64,000 nucleotides of DNA from Ephemerocybe angulata (taxonomy: Eukaryota > Basidiomycota > Agaricomycetes > Agaricales > Psathyrellaceae): positions 186,001-250,000 of the forward strand of contig JAACJK010000068.1 of NCBI GenBank assembly GCA_013368325.1, given 5' to 3'. This document shows, piece by piece, positions 35,422 through 45,616 of this stretch. How positions within the stretch are numbered: the stretch's first letter is position 1; every line of letters starts with the position of its first letter. The position numbers were made by a program, and so were the translations under genes. The notes below the pieces were generated by a model. The model searched no databases, was not told where the DNA came from, and saw nothing but the letters and a program-made list of their open reading frames with translations.

Positions 35422-36127
35422 TCAGTCAAAGTCAGAAGAACAACGTGATAATCCATACCTTTGCAAGAGGCTTTCGATATGGTGGAGATCTCTCTCGAGG
35501 ACATCCTGTACTTGGCCCGTTTTGCGATTACTTTTGACCACCACTACATTTCCATACACGGCTCTCGTCAAGTACCCGACTTTGAGCGTGTCGTAAAGCC
35601 GGTTACGAGGGGGGGCGGGAGAAACCTAGAAAAAATGGTTATCAGTGCAATCTCGTATGACGATCTGAGATACGAACTTGTCTAGAACGGAAGATAGTCC
35701 ATGTAAAGATCATATCTCGACTGGCGTGAGGAGGCCATCGTTGTAGGGCGGCACCATCATCGGCCACAGGCCACAGGCCAACCCTTTCCAGGGCAGGTGG
35801 ATTGAGATACACGTCGACGTCAAGGTCAACGTTTCGCGGCGTCGCCTCGTAACCTGGGTGAATCGCGACAGGGAGAAGAAGGGGCTCAGACGCTTCTGCA
35901 CCGAAGACACAGCAGACAACGGTGGAGATAAGTCCTGCCTACAAAAAAACGGCTTAGTTTCCAACGAGGCATTAGCTGGGAGAGGACATGGGGCCCACCT
36001 TCCGCGCTGCAGCTATCGAGTTGCCGGACGTCTCCAAGGCCTCGCGTGTGTACATGAGGAGCACCGGTATTGTTGAAGTATTCGTAAAGAATGGAGGTGG
36101 ACAAGGGAAGGAAAGCAACTCGACCAT
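35422..36127 (-). CDS. Unknown 197-aa conserved fungal protein (cargo)
   Basis: Three exons (35999-36127, 35678-35938, 35422-35625) are in phase and give 197 aa. It starts MVELLSFPCPPPFF and contains AAARKAGLISTVVCC, a DLDVDVYLNPP segment, GLWPVADDG and, near the end, GYLTRAVYGNVVVVKSN. There is no signal peptide or membrane span and no named domain that I recognise. It is co-oriented with its neighbours on both sides, 135 bp upstream of the nucleotidyltransferase-like gene. The clean splicing and well-formed globular sequence support a real gene. Confidence 0.6.
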
Positions 36128-36220
36128 GGTATCAGTCTGATTACGTACGCGTGCTTATTAAATTGCATATGGGCGCTAAAGGGTTTTTGACCGGCGTTAA
36201 ACATACAATGGTATCGACTG

Positions 36221-39200
36221 TTAGGTAGAAGGGGGAAGTGAAGATAAAGGAGAGCCAAAGGGGCTGAGGGTACCGACGCTACTCGAAGCGGTGGAGCCAT
36301 GAGCGGCGACAATAGACAAAGGTTGTTCACCTTCCTTAGATCTTTTCCCCTCCTTCATCCGGTTTCTCAGCAAGGCAGCACTGATTGACCGATCTTCATC
36401 CATGTCCGGGGGGCAGGCTTGTTGGGACCCAGTGGAGAAGGCCGAATAGAGAGATTGAGACTGGGACGACGAGTGAGAAGCCCCTTGCACGGCCGACTGC
36501 ACGGCCGGAGTCCCTGCAATCGACTGCACGGCCGATCTTACCTGACCCCCCAAAGATACGGCCGTCTGGAGAGAGCTTACGGCCGGAGTGTCTTCCAGTA
36601 AGGAACAAACCACTTGGTGAGATAGTGGGGCCGTGTAGTCTTGATCGACTACGGCCGTATCATCGGCCGGGACAGCGGAAGCACCCTTGGGGCAGTATCA
36701 GCTGTGTTGGTTACTTCAAGTTAAGAGAACTTACAAGGTGAGATTCAACGGGCGTAGCTTGCTCGGCCGACCCGTCGGTGGGGCGTGCGGACGAAGTCTT
36801 CTTCATCGGGTCAGTGTCGGCGGTCGGGCGGGCGGACGATGCGGACGAAGTCTTCTTCGTCGGGTCAGTGTCGGTGGTCGGGCGGGCGGACGATGCGGAC
36901 GAAGTCTTCTTCGTCGGGTCAGTGTCGGTGGTCGGGCGGGCGGACGATGCGGACGAAGTCTTCTTCGTCGGGTCAGTGTCGGTGGTCGGGCGGGCGGACG
37001 ATGCGGACGAAGTCTTCTTCGTTGGGTCAGTGTAGGTGGTTGGGCGGGCGGACGAAGTCGTCGGGTCAGGTTGGGCGGTTGGGCGGGCGGACGAAGTCGT
37101 CGGGTCAGGTTGGGCGGTTGGGCGGGCGGACGAAGTTGTCGGGTCAGTCTGGGCTGCCCCTTGGGCCATGTTGGATACACTGGCTGTGTGGATAGCCGGT
37201 TCAACGGCCGTACCCTCGGCCGGAGAGGTGGACGAACCCTTCCGATCGACGCCCTCAGGCTCCGTCGGTTGGGCTCCCTGTTGCTCGAATGGCTAGCATA
37301 AGGGGAGGGTCAGATTAGTATCATAGGATGGGATATAGTGGGCTTACCATCTGACCGGCGCCCACGAAGTTGGCATCCATCATAGTGGGGATTTCTGGGA
37401 GGTCGCCAAAGTAGCTTTGGAGGGTATTCTCAACGTCTCGAGAAATGGTGCGCGTTTGATGCTCAATCCATTCTCGCGCGCGGCCACCATAGTCAAAGGA
37501 TAGCCACTCCACCGTATCCTTCAGTGTCGTCTGTATCTTCGCCTCCACCGATTGGTCCATTTCAGCCAACGTGGGGGCGAGCCGTTCCTGAACTGCTCTT
37601 GCGATGTCCTCCGTACTTGGGTTCCTGGCAATCGAGCTCCCTACCGCCTTCTTCAACTTGACCTCCACCCGCTTCTCAACCATTTCAACTGACTCCTTGA
37701 CGGATTCCCTAACAGTCACACCGAGCGCAGGGTTGATCCCATCCATCCTATCTTCCAACTTTCGCAGTGTCTCCTTCATACCCGTCTCCAGATCGTCGAT
37801 TTTATCTTCAAGCCGGTCGTCCAACTTCGCCGCTACTGCAGCAACACCTCGTTGGAACCTTTCTTCCATGACTTCAGCGATCTCCTCCATCCTCGTCCCG
37901 ATCATGTCCTTAACCCGGGTCGCGATCGACTCTCCCATCTCCTCGATTCTGCTCTCCATCTTCTGCATAAGCGCGTTCACCATGGAGTCCCCCATTTCGT
38001 TGAGCTTCTCATCCAAGGAGGTGGCGATGACATCCAAGGCATGGGAGTCGTCGCCCGTCTCCCCCGCTCCCTTCAACTGTGTTAGCTCCTCATCCACCTT
38101 CTTCAACTGTTTGTCCATCCCCGATATCCGCCGTGCCTGGTTGAGCGTGACCTGTCCCAGAGCATTCGCTATCGCCAAATCGGCCTCATTCACCCAACGA
38201 ACGAAGCTTGCAGGCGAGCCTGTGACGAGCTCAGCAACGCTCCGTGGGCTTGGATTGCCGGTAGGCTTAAAGCCATGGGCTTGCGGTCGAGCGACCGATG
38301 ATGGCGACTGCGAGACGAGGGAGGCAACGGTTTGTCGGAGTTGAGGCAGGTCGCGACATTCACGGGTGAGAGCGCTGGTACAGCCTTGAACCTCGTTGAG
38401 CTTGGAGGTAAGTACCTGCGACTTCTCCTGGAGCACAGCTACCTCCGGCCGAAGACTGCTTGATAGTTCTCCTTCATGCGCAGAACGCACGGTCGTCGGC
38501 TTCGGCGGTGCGCGGGGTTGGGGGAGCTTGAAGCTTCTCTGATGGTACAGGATGAGCAAGTTTCGCTGTGATCTGATGATTCACGTACTGGTGCTTCCGA
38601 CTTTCGGGCGGCCGTCCCCTGTACGGCCGAGGCCTTCCCTTGATCTTCGGGGAGGGGATTGTTGAATTGATTCTGTTACCAGGTTAGAGATTATATACGC
38701 ATCGTCAACTTACCTCTTGAGCACGCACCTCATAGTCAGAGTCGATTATGGCCACGGACTTCTTTTGTTGCTTGTTCTTGGCCTTCGCAACATTCGTCTT
38801 CGGGCCTGTCGTCCTTGGTTCGAAGGGAGATCCAAGGCGGGAATGCGAGGATGAGGCGGTCCGCCTTGATGTCGCGGGCGCAGGTCGCGCAATTGACTCC
38901 TCAGGCTCTACGTCCTCTTCCTTCACGTCCTGATCTGGATCCTTTCTAACCCCTGTCGCGTGACTACAGCGAATCTTGGAGGAGAAACAACCGGTGCAAG
39001 CGTTGCCGGGTCTCTTGTCAATCCTGCACTTCTTGTTGGTTTTGAGGCACTTGATGCACCCAGGGATGTAGAACACTCCATCGTTCGGTGGAATCACGAA
39101 GTCAGAGTGGGCAGGAAGAGTCGGGTGCTCGGACTTGACGCGCTTCTTGGGCTTGGGGGGATCTTCAACAGGCGCCCTTGCGTCCGACACTTCATCGTCT

Positions 39201-40228
39201 GAAGGAGGCGCGGATGGTGTTCGCTTTCGCTTGACCTTGCCAGATCGCGTAGGTTGGGCCGTGGTTTCCTTTCTCAATCCACCGTTCTTCGACTTCTTCA
39301 GCTCCTCCTGCTCGGCGGCCCATTCATCAACGTCCATTCTCTCCTCGACGTCCTCTCTACTCTTTCCGTTCGACTTGGTCGGGCGCTTGCCTTCCCTCCC
39401 CCGTGGCTTCTCGACGTCCTCTCTACTCTTTTCGTTCGACTTGGTCGGGCGCTTGCCTTCGCTCCCCCGTGGCTTCTCGCCCTCCCTCCCCTTCCTGATC
39501 GGTTGCGGACCTGGCTTCCGACCGTTTGCCTTCGGTTCCCTGGGCTTGTTCCATTTGAGGAGTTGAACCTCGTCCTCGTCCGAATCGCTAACTTCTAGCA
39601 CTTCCGGGGCCTGGACCTGTCTTTTGACGACTGGAGCCTGCCTTTCCTCCTTTTCCTGGCGCTCCGGAGGGCGGAGCGCTCCCTTCCCTTCGCGGCCTCC
39701 TTGATCTGCAGGTTTGGCCTTGGACGCTGCTTCGGGTTTACGTACCCCGGTGCGCGTGCGCGAACGCTCCGACGGTTCATCCAGCCCTCCCTCCTCCGAC
39801 ACCGGGTCCTTGTTGTCATCGTCCTTGGTGTCATCCTGGCCATTCGTTTCGGATTCTCGTGGAATGAACGGGTATTTTTGAAACGGGGTTAGATCAAGAG
39901 GTGCGTTGGGGTCCGTAAGGTACTCGGGGTGTGCTTGGAAAGATCTCGACCATGCGATGAAGGCTTTCGATCTTTGGAACGAGTCGCGTCCATATATTTT
40001 GAACCCCAGGGCCAGTGAGATCTGGTGGTTAATGGTAAGTACAAACTACATGTCGCGATTTCAGACACTGACCGTCCGCGCAGTCAGCTCCCTTCGAAGT
40101 TGTACCAGATTGTACGACTCGTCCCATGTCGGGGCTTCGATAAGCAGTTCCTCGACGTCGGTTAGGAGGTCTAACATGGCTTGATAGGAAGTAGGGGCAG
40201 CAGGGGCAGCAGGGGCAGTCATGGCCAT
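36221..40228 (-). CDS. Zn2Cys6-type, coiled-coil and repeat protein (cargo)
   Basis: The model is 40073-40228, 38714-40021, 37348-38538, 36735-37292 and 36221-36685; all phases agree, giving about 1,225 aa. The intron at 38539-38713 is long (175 nt) and could hide another exon. Exon 1 is short and Ala/Pro-rich. Exon 2 has a basic region and, near residue 370, C-x2-C-x6-C-x9-C-x2-C-x6-C, the spacing of a fungal binuclear zinc cluster, which normally binds DNA. Exon 3 is a long helical coiled coil (about 400 residues of Glu/Met/Lys-rich heptads). Exon 4 carries Thr/Ser/Pro-rich tandem repeats, and exon 5 is low complexity. The cysteine spacing is diagnostic, but the long disordered context is unlike a standard regulator. 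It may be two genes. Confidence 0.65.
36784..37150. repeat. 54-bp and 39-bp coding tandem repeats
   Basis: About five units of 54 bp (18 codons, minus strand: TSSASSARPTTDTDPTKK) at 36784-37035 are followed by about three units of 39 bp (13 codons, TTSSARPTAQPDP) to about 37150. The units share the core SSARPT, so one arose from the other. They lie inside the zinc-cluster gene and keep its frame. Confidence 0.85.
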
Positions 40229-40460
40229 TGGGTGGATGGGTTCAGGTGCGAAGGGGCGGGAGCAAGATACCTTCAATCGGGCGCGGGTGGGATGTAAGTT
40301 TTGAGACGGATGTGCACATGCGGACTTCCGAGGTCCTCGATCTCGGCCAGTCGATCACATGAGCGTGTTAAGACTAAGCGATCGCGATCGAACTTCAAAA
40401 ACTGGATGCCGTTTCTCCGCGAACGACGCTGGCCCCTTACTCTCAACTCTCATTTCTGCA

Positions 40461-41566
40461 ATGCTCAGTGGACCAAAGCCAAAGACAAAATCAAGGCCTT
40501 CCCTTTCTGCGGCGCTCCGGAACTCGAAGCGTCGAAGTTGTGCGTGATTGTTCTACTGCCTCTGGTGTCTGGGCTTATCCTTGCACATTAGTTCTTCGGA
40601 AGGTGTCTACCCCCTCTGCTGCGAAGAGACAATTTGGGCTGTCGGCCAAGGCATTACCTGTCGGTACGTGGTGTCTCTCTATATCGTGATGCGGCATTGA
40701 AACCTCGTCAAGAAGGTGACGCTGAGTGGGGCGGCACTGGAGATGGTGCTGGGACTCTTGAAGCGTCCTGGGCGGCCCTAAACGGGGAAGACCTCTTTAA
40801 CTCGTTGGCTTCCCAAGAAAGCTCGAATAAGTCGCCCCGCGACGTCGTAAACACAGTCGGCATGTCTCCCCCGACGCTCTCACTCGATCTTAGTCCCCTG
40901 AAACCTTACCTTCTTAGATGCCGGTGCCGTGGAAAAAGACGAGGACCATGAAATGGCCACCCCGACTGCCGGCACCTCCGGCGAAAGCCTAAACCCAATC
41001 GGTACGTCTCCGCTGACCCTGTTATCCGACCTCCATCACACTGAACCTCACTCTACTTAGATGTCGATGCCGCCGAGGTCCGTGACCAGTCAAAGACCAC
41101 CACGACCGCCGGTACCGGCGCAGCTCTTGAACTTCCGCTCTCCGACCCGACCCCTGGGGGCAAGAAGATCTTTAGCATTTTCCACAATCATGCGGTTGAG
41201 GTCGGTAAACAGCTAGAGGCTAATGTGGAGGCGGTTGAGGGGGAGGCGAAGAAGGAGGGGATCTTGGCGATGGAGTCGACCACCCCACTCGTCATGAAGG
41301 TTACATGGGACCTCCACTCCCTCGATACGATCGCGGTCGGCCGTGGGGCTTTGGAGAGTCATCTCTCTGATCTTCTCTGGTTCAAGGCACGTTTGATCAC
41401 GCACCATCGCAACGCCGTTCGAACTCGGTACAACCTCCAGAAGGTGTTACAGGCCATATCTCGGGTGCGGTATTTAGAGTCGAGGGTGGAGGACTTATCC
41501 GGCGGCATCTTGCGCGAGGGTAAACGGGAGGGCGAGGATAAACAGGAGGGCCCGGCCGATAAGTAG
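40461..41566 (+). CDS. Unknown 294-aa cargo protein with duplicated exon-intron units
   Basis: Five exons (40461-40539, 40592-40663, 40716-40859, 40918-41001, 41061-41566) give 294 aa starting MLSGPKPKTKSRPS. Introns 2-4 all begin directly after a ...TCG codon and are in phase 1. Introns 3 and 4 are similar in sequence and both are followed by a DAGAVE/DVDAAE-like start, so an exon-intron unit was probably duplicated. Intron 3 fits only with a GC donor (GCATGT). The C-terminal 130 residues are helical (HDLHS-like WDLHSLDTIAVGRGALESHL, then RYNLQKVLQAISRVRYLE). No family recognised. It is divergent from the zinc-cluster gene, 232 bp between starts. Confidence 0.62.
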
Positions 41567-43322
41567 TCCTTTTCGTTGTATAGAGTTGAATGCAATGCTT
41601 TTGTCCTTGTTAAATTGATATATACGAGGATTGTATTTTATGGAGTAGAGGTTAGCAGACTTCGGGCACGGTCGCCCGGGGCGAGCTACAGATCGTGCCA
41701 GCATCACCGAACTCTGGCGTTTCGCAGCCTCCGTTACTTACTTAATCTCTTGCTAACGTCGTCGTCGTCATCATCTATCAACAGAGTGCGCAGTCGTCGT
41801 CGAGGTGTTGTTCTCTTTTATGGCGTCTATTTGCACAGGCACTCCGAGGTATGTAAAGCTCCACCACTTCTTGACCACTTCATTCAATGCACCCTCTTCT
41901 TACTTATTCCTGTTCGATGTTTTGGAAGGGAAGTTTCTCGATATTATTAACCTCGTTGTTTTTGGCCTGGCAGATAGATAGATAGACGGATGGATAGACG
42001 GATGGATGTATATGGATGCCGGGGGATTGGCGCTCGACCGACTGGGCTCGTGGAGATGTTAGTATACCCGCACTGCCTCGTCCCATCGTGGAGCCACGTA
42101 TTTATGTATGTCCTCCCTTGTGCATGCGCGCGCGTTCTGGGCGTCTATTTGAGCGCTTGAGGGGGGGGGTTCAAATTGATGGCTAATCCAAGAGGTGCGA
42201 GGTGTACCGTGTGAGGCATGGTGCGCCTGGGCCTGGGTTCGAGGTTGTAGGGAGCCTGAAATGACTAACAGTGGTAGGTTCCTTTGTCCTTTCATAATAC
42301 TAACGGGCGTCTCCCAACTAGCGGCCGACCTCTCGTCGGCAACGGAACGGCCGACCTCTCGTCCGCAACGGAACGGCCGACCTCTCGTCCGAGGGGCGCT
42401 TCTTGAGACACGGCCGCCGCCTGTATGTTCGGCGGCCGAGGTCGGCCGCTCCGACTGGGTTTCGCCCGTCTACTCTCCTGGGATGGCTACTGGGAATCCG
42501 GGTCGTCCTGATGACTTTCCTGTTGGTTTTACCCCACTCGCCTTCCAATAGGTACTGTAGAGCAGTGTCGGTTCACAATAGAAATAGCTGCATCGAATGT
42601 CCTGAGCAAGCAGAAAGAGTAAGACGGTTGAGCATAATATGCGAGAAGGGCATAGGACGCAAGAACGTGAACAGATAAATGAGCAACTGGGACACGGTCA
42701 TGTTTAAACACCCAGGTTCAACGGGATGCTGCGACAACCTCTGGGCGACGGTGTTGCTAAACTAGTAATATTTTGTTCAGATTCTACCAGCCTTCTTCAG
42801 TGCTCATGGGTATCAAGCAGCGAGCACTCGAGGTTTACTGCTAGTGTGACCAAGGATTTGCGGGGGCTGTTTCACTCGCTGGACGCAATTACTACCCTGT
42901 GATCATGAAGAGCTATGTATTGATTGTCATTTGAATTTGACTACGTACCGCCCAATATTATCAGGAGCCTCGAGGAATGGATTCGGTCAAGGATTGGGTG
43001 TAACTTTCTCAGTGCTATTATTACCTACCACGCAATTCAATGTTAGTGAGCTCGTTAACAAATCCATTCAGGCTCGAAGTTTGTCAGGCCCTGTAGGACT
43101 GCGATGGTCAAGACGACTGGAAGTAGGATGGGTCTACCAAATGGCCAAATGGCCAAATTGGATTTGGAGGCGGGTGCATGGCCTCGGTCACGGTGCTTTG
43201 CTATAAGTTCTACGTAGATAGTGAATAACTCTAAAATAATTGCGCATTTCCTGAAGCAACGGAGGCGGAGTGAGAAGGATAGATATGCTTACTTGGCTCC
43301 CTGGCCTCCTCTATACACCGCA
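41567..43322. other. Non-coding part of the element, with a 26-bp tandem repeat
   Basis: No supported gene in 1.75 kb. A 26-bp unit starting CGGCCGACCTCTCGTC is repeated 2.7 times at 42322-42392. Short (GATA/GATG)-type runs lie near 41970-42010. Confidence 0.6.
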
Positions 43323-43725
43323 ATGCTGAGCCTGGGAGCCCGCAGTGGATCGCAGACTTCGGTCATCTCTATAAAAGACCCTGGCTCATTCCATGGCTCA
43401 CTCATACTCCAAGCCCCCTCCAAACCCGACAAAAAAGACGACCGAAGACACCCAGAGTTCCCCCCTGAGATTCTGGAGCAAGTCATTGAGTTCTACTTCG
43501 AAGGCCACGCCCCGTTCTCGCTTAGACTGCTTCACGATCACGTCAAGAACCTCCGCTTGTGCAGTCGCCTGTTCAACCAAACGGTACTTCGCTGTGTTCT
43601 CAGAACGATATCGATCTCCAGCTCTACACTCTGGCTCGGAGTTCTCAGCAACGGGTAAGGGAATAAAGGCATCACCGTGTATTAATGGCTTGTTTCCCAG
43701 CTTCGGGACTGTGGTAGTGGGGTAG
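43323..43725 (+). pseudogene. Short F-box-like fragment at the right end of the element
   Basis: An ORF starting MLSLGARSGSQ contains FPPEILEQVIEFYFEG followed by LRLCSRLFNQ, a recognisable F-box core of a different subfamily from the surrounding genes. With a 46-nt intron (about 43655-43700) it ends at TAG 43723-43725 after only about 118 residues, with no downstream repeat domain. It may be cargo captured in truncated form, or a small F-box protein. The stretch 43726-44180 has no gene and holds the subterminal repeats. Confidence 0.5.
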
Positions 43726-44093
43726 GTACATGGCCTCGGTTAGTGTGGATGGATACTCACTCTCGGGCAAAATCCCCCATTTCAGGAATCGGGGTATTCC
43801 TGCGTAGAACTGACTTTCGGGCGAGCGGGCGGCTATTAACCCGAGTGGATTGGGCCACGGCCGCAAATGTCGGACGACGCACGGCAGTAATGCTGGATTC
43901 GGGAACGCGGATCAGCACTGGATCAGCAGCCCATGATTTGGTACCATTTATAGGAGTATATCCCCACGCGCTACTCCGAGGCTGTGACATGCACAGCAAA
44001 TGCACAGCCACGTGAGCCCAGCTGGCCCATTAAGGCAAGGCCATCACGCGAGACCCAGTTTGGCCATCAGCATATCGTCATGCGGGGTGAGCC

Positions 44094-44111
44094 AGCTGGG
44101 GCCAGGTTTCC
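44094..44111 (-). repeat. Right subterminal motif of the 20.8-kb element
   Basis: AGCTGGGGCCAGGTTTCC is the inverted counterpart of 23432-23450. Related words (GGCCCAGGTGGCCCATTA near 44133, GAGCCCAGCTGGCCCATTA near 44015) repeat several times in the last 180 bp of the element. Confidence 0.7.
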
Positions 44112-44180
44112 CATCACGGACGGGTCATATGCAGGCCCAGGTGGCCCATTAGGGTAAGGTCATTGATGCGTCACTATGTG

Positions 44181-44187
44181 CAAGTTC
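44181..44187. repeat. Target-site duplication, right copy
   Basis: CAAGTTC, identical to 23358-23364. On the minus strand its codons (AAC TTG) are the last family-like codons before similarity stops. Confidence 0.8.
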
Positions 44188-44846
44188 AGTGGCGCACCTC
44201 CAGGAACACGCTCAAGTTCGAGCCGCGCCCGGCGGACCTCGCCAGCAATAATCTCGTCGCCATTCTCGTCGATCAAGGCAGACGGTCGAATCACATCCTC
44301 CCACCAGCCCTCGTCGCATACGAACATGGGTGCAGGTGAACGATCGCCATCGAAGTGAACCTCGCGATGGTTCGCGTCGATGGTCTCGGCCCAGGTTCGA
44401 CACACAGAGCGTAGCCTGTGATGCACGACTTTGTCGACGGGCGGGTACGTGAACGCGGCGTGGACTGTGCGGTCAATCTTAAGCCCACGTCTGGACCGGG
44501 TAGGGGGAGAGTTTGTGGTCAAGAGCTTGAAGACCATGTCGAGAACCTCGACTGGGACATTTGCAACATAGCATGGCTATAGAGATAGTTTAGGTTAATC
44601 GTCGACATGTGTTAACGAGTTCGCTTACGTTTACACCATCCGCTCCAATCTCCCAAGTCGTCGTCTCTTTCTTGGCGTTCGCTTCCTTGTTGCCCTTTAA
44701 CACCTGTATACTAGTAAGCCATTCTGTGTTAAGTGAGGTAAATAGAGGCCACATACATGCTCAGTCTTTGCAACTGGCTTGGGAGCTTGGCGAGACTTCT
44801 TCGACGGCGTTTTGGTGCGTACTTTTTTCGGTTCGTTTCGTGCCAT
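44181..44846 (-). pseudogene. N-terminal half of the split F-box-like gene
   Basis: Exons 44757-44846 (MARNEPKKVRTKTPSKK), 44629-44703 (ending IGADGVN) and 44181-44576 (PCYVANVPVEVLDMVFKLL, then LRSVCRTWAE) reproduce the subfamily A start exactly. The third exon follows the family through DENGDEIIAGEVRRA to GGAPLNL and then meets the end of the 20.8-kb element; five more codons read into the element before a stop. Its missing half is at 21927-23364. Confidence 0.88.
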
Positions 44847-45616
44847 TAAGAAGATGAGTTGCTGTTTCCCCCGATTAGCTTTTCAAGACCTTCATACGAA
44901 AGCTAGTACTCACCTGGTGATCGTCTTGATAAAGGGAGCCGTCGACTGAACGATGGTGGTGGTTGAGAGTTGAGAAGCGAATTGCATCCGGCCATATCAA
45001 AATCGCAGTTCAACATCCGCGTGATGACCCCGCCCGAGTGGCCATTGTTCGCCCAGTTCGGCTTGGCCCACCATGGTTTTCATAGCTTGCAATTTAACAC
45101 TCATCCCAGCGTACTGTAGTGTCGCGATCTCATATGCCCCAGATATGTGTACTACGCCGAGACTATCACATTGAAGTCAATTGTGAATAGAAAGCTACAA
45201 TAACGGGCAGTCGGTATACGGAAGGCACCAAGAATGAAGAAGCAGGTTTGCACAGCAGCCGTTCGTGTGCGTGGAGTAGGCATTTAGACAATTGTCATAC
45301 CAAAGCCTTTGGAATGGATCTCTTGTACGTACATGATAACACACACATAAACATCGTGACTCGAGATCACATCTCTCCGCCAGAACTACTGGCAGGTACA
45401 CATTGCACGCTCTTCGAGGTACATATGAAGAGGTCCCATAGAGATCTGGTCCACAAATGGCGGTGTAAGGTGTTGAAATAGATAAATAATCCTTCGGATA
45501 CGGACATAATTATCATTTAGTTAAACTTCCATGGCTATCTAAGTGGGGTCACCAATCTATACCCAGAGGTCACTCGACTGGGGAGACACCATATGTATCG
45601 AGTACGTACGCGTCCA
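44847..45616. other. Upstream region with a duplicated promoter block
   Basis: A block at about 44955-45068 (GTTGAGAGTTGAGAAGCGAA through GTTCGCCCAGTTCG) recurs upstream of the paralogues starting at 56843 and 59979. No gene seen in 45069-45616. Confidence 0.65.

Larger units (their letters stand above)
23365..44180. mobile_element. 20.8-kb KDZ-type cargo transposon carrying a TET/JBP gene
   Basis: The boundaries come from the two halves of an F-box-like gene that abut 23364 and 44181, from the CAAGTTC duplication, and from an inverted subterminal motif (GGAAACCTGGSCCCAGCT) 68 bp inside the left end and 69 bp inside the right end. The extreme ends read CAGGTC... and ...TATGTG, with almost no terminal inverted repeat. 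The contents, left to right, are a TET/JBP dioxygenase, a 210-aa and a 285-aa unknown gene, the KDZ transposase, a 904-aa HMG-like protein, a nucleotidyltransferase-like gene, a 197-aa unknown gene, a Zn2Cys6/coiled-coil protein, a 294-aa unknown gene and a short F-box-like fragment. Large fungal KDZ elements with TET/JBP genes are known; the exact ends and cargo set here are my reading. Confidence 0.82.

Noticed and set aside
36687..37301. Plus-strand Gly/Arg-rich repeat ORFs
   Set aside because: Shadows of the minus-strand Thr/Ser/Pro repeats in the zinc-cluster gene, which has consistent splice phases.
38590..38672. An extra short exon in the zinc-cluster gene
   Set aside because: Splice signals exist, but the phases do not connect to the coiled-coil exon without a frame change; the direct join 38714 to 38538 is in phase.
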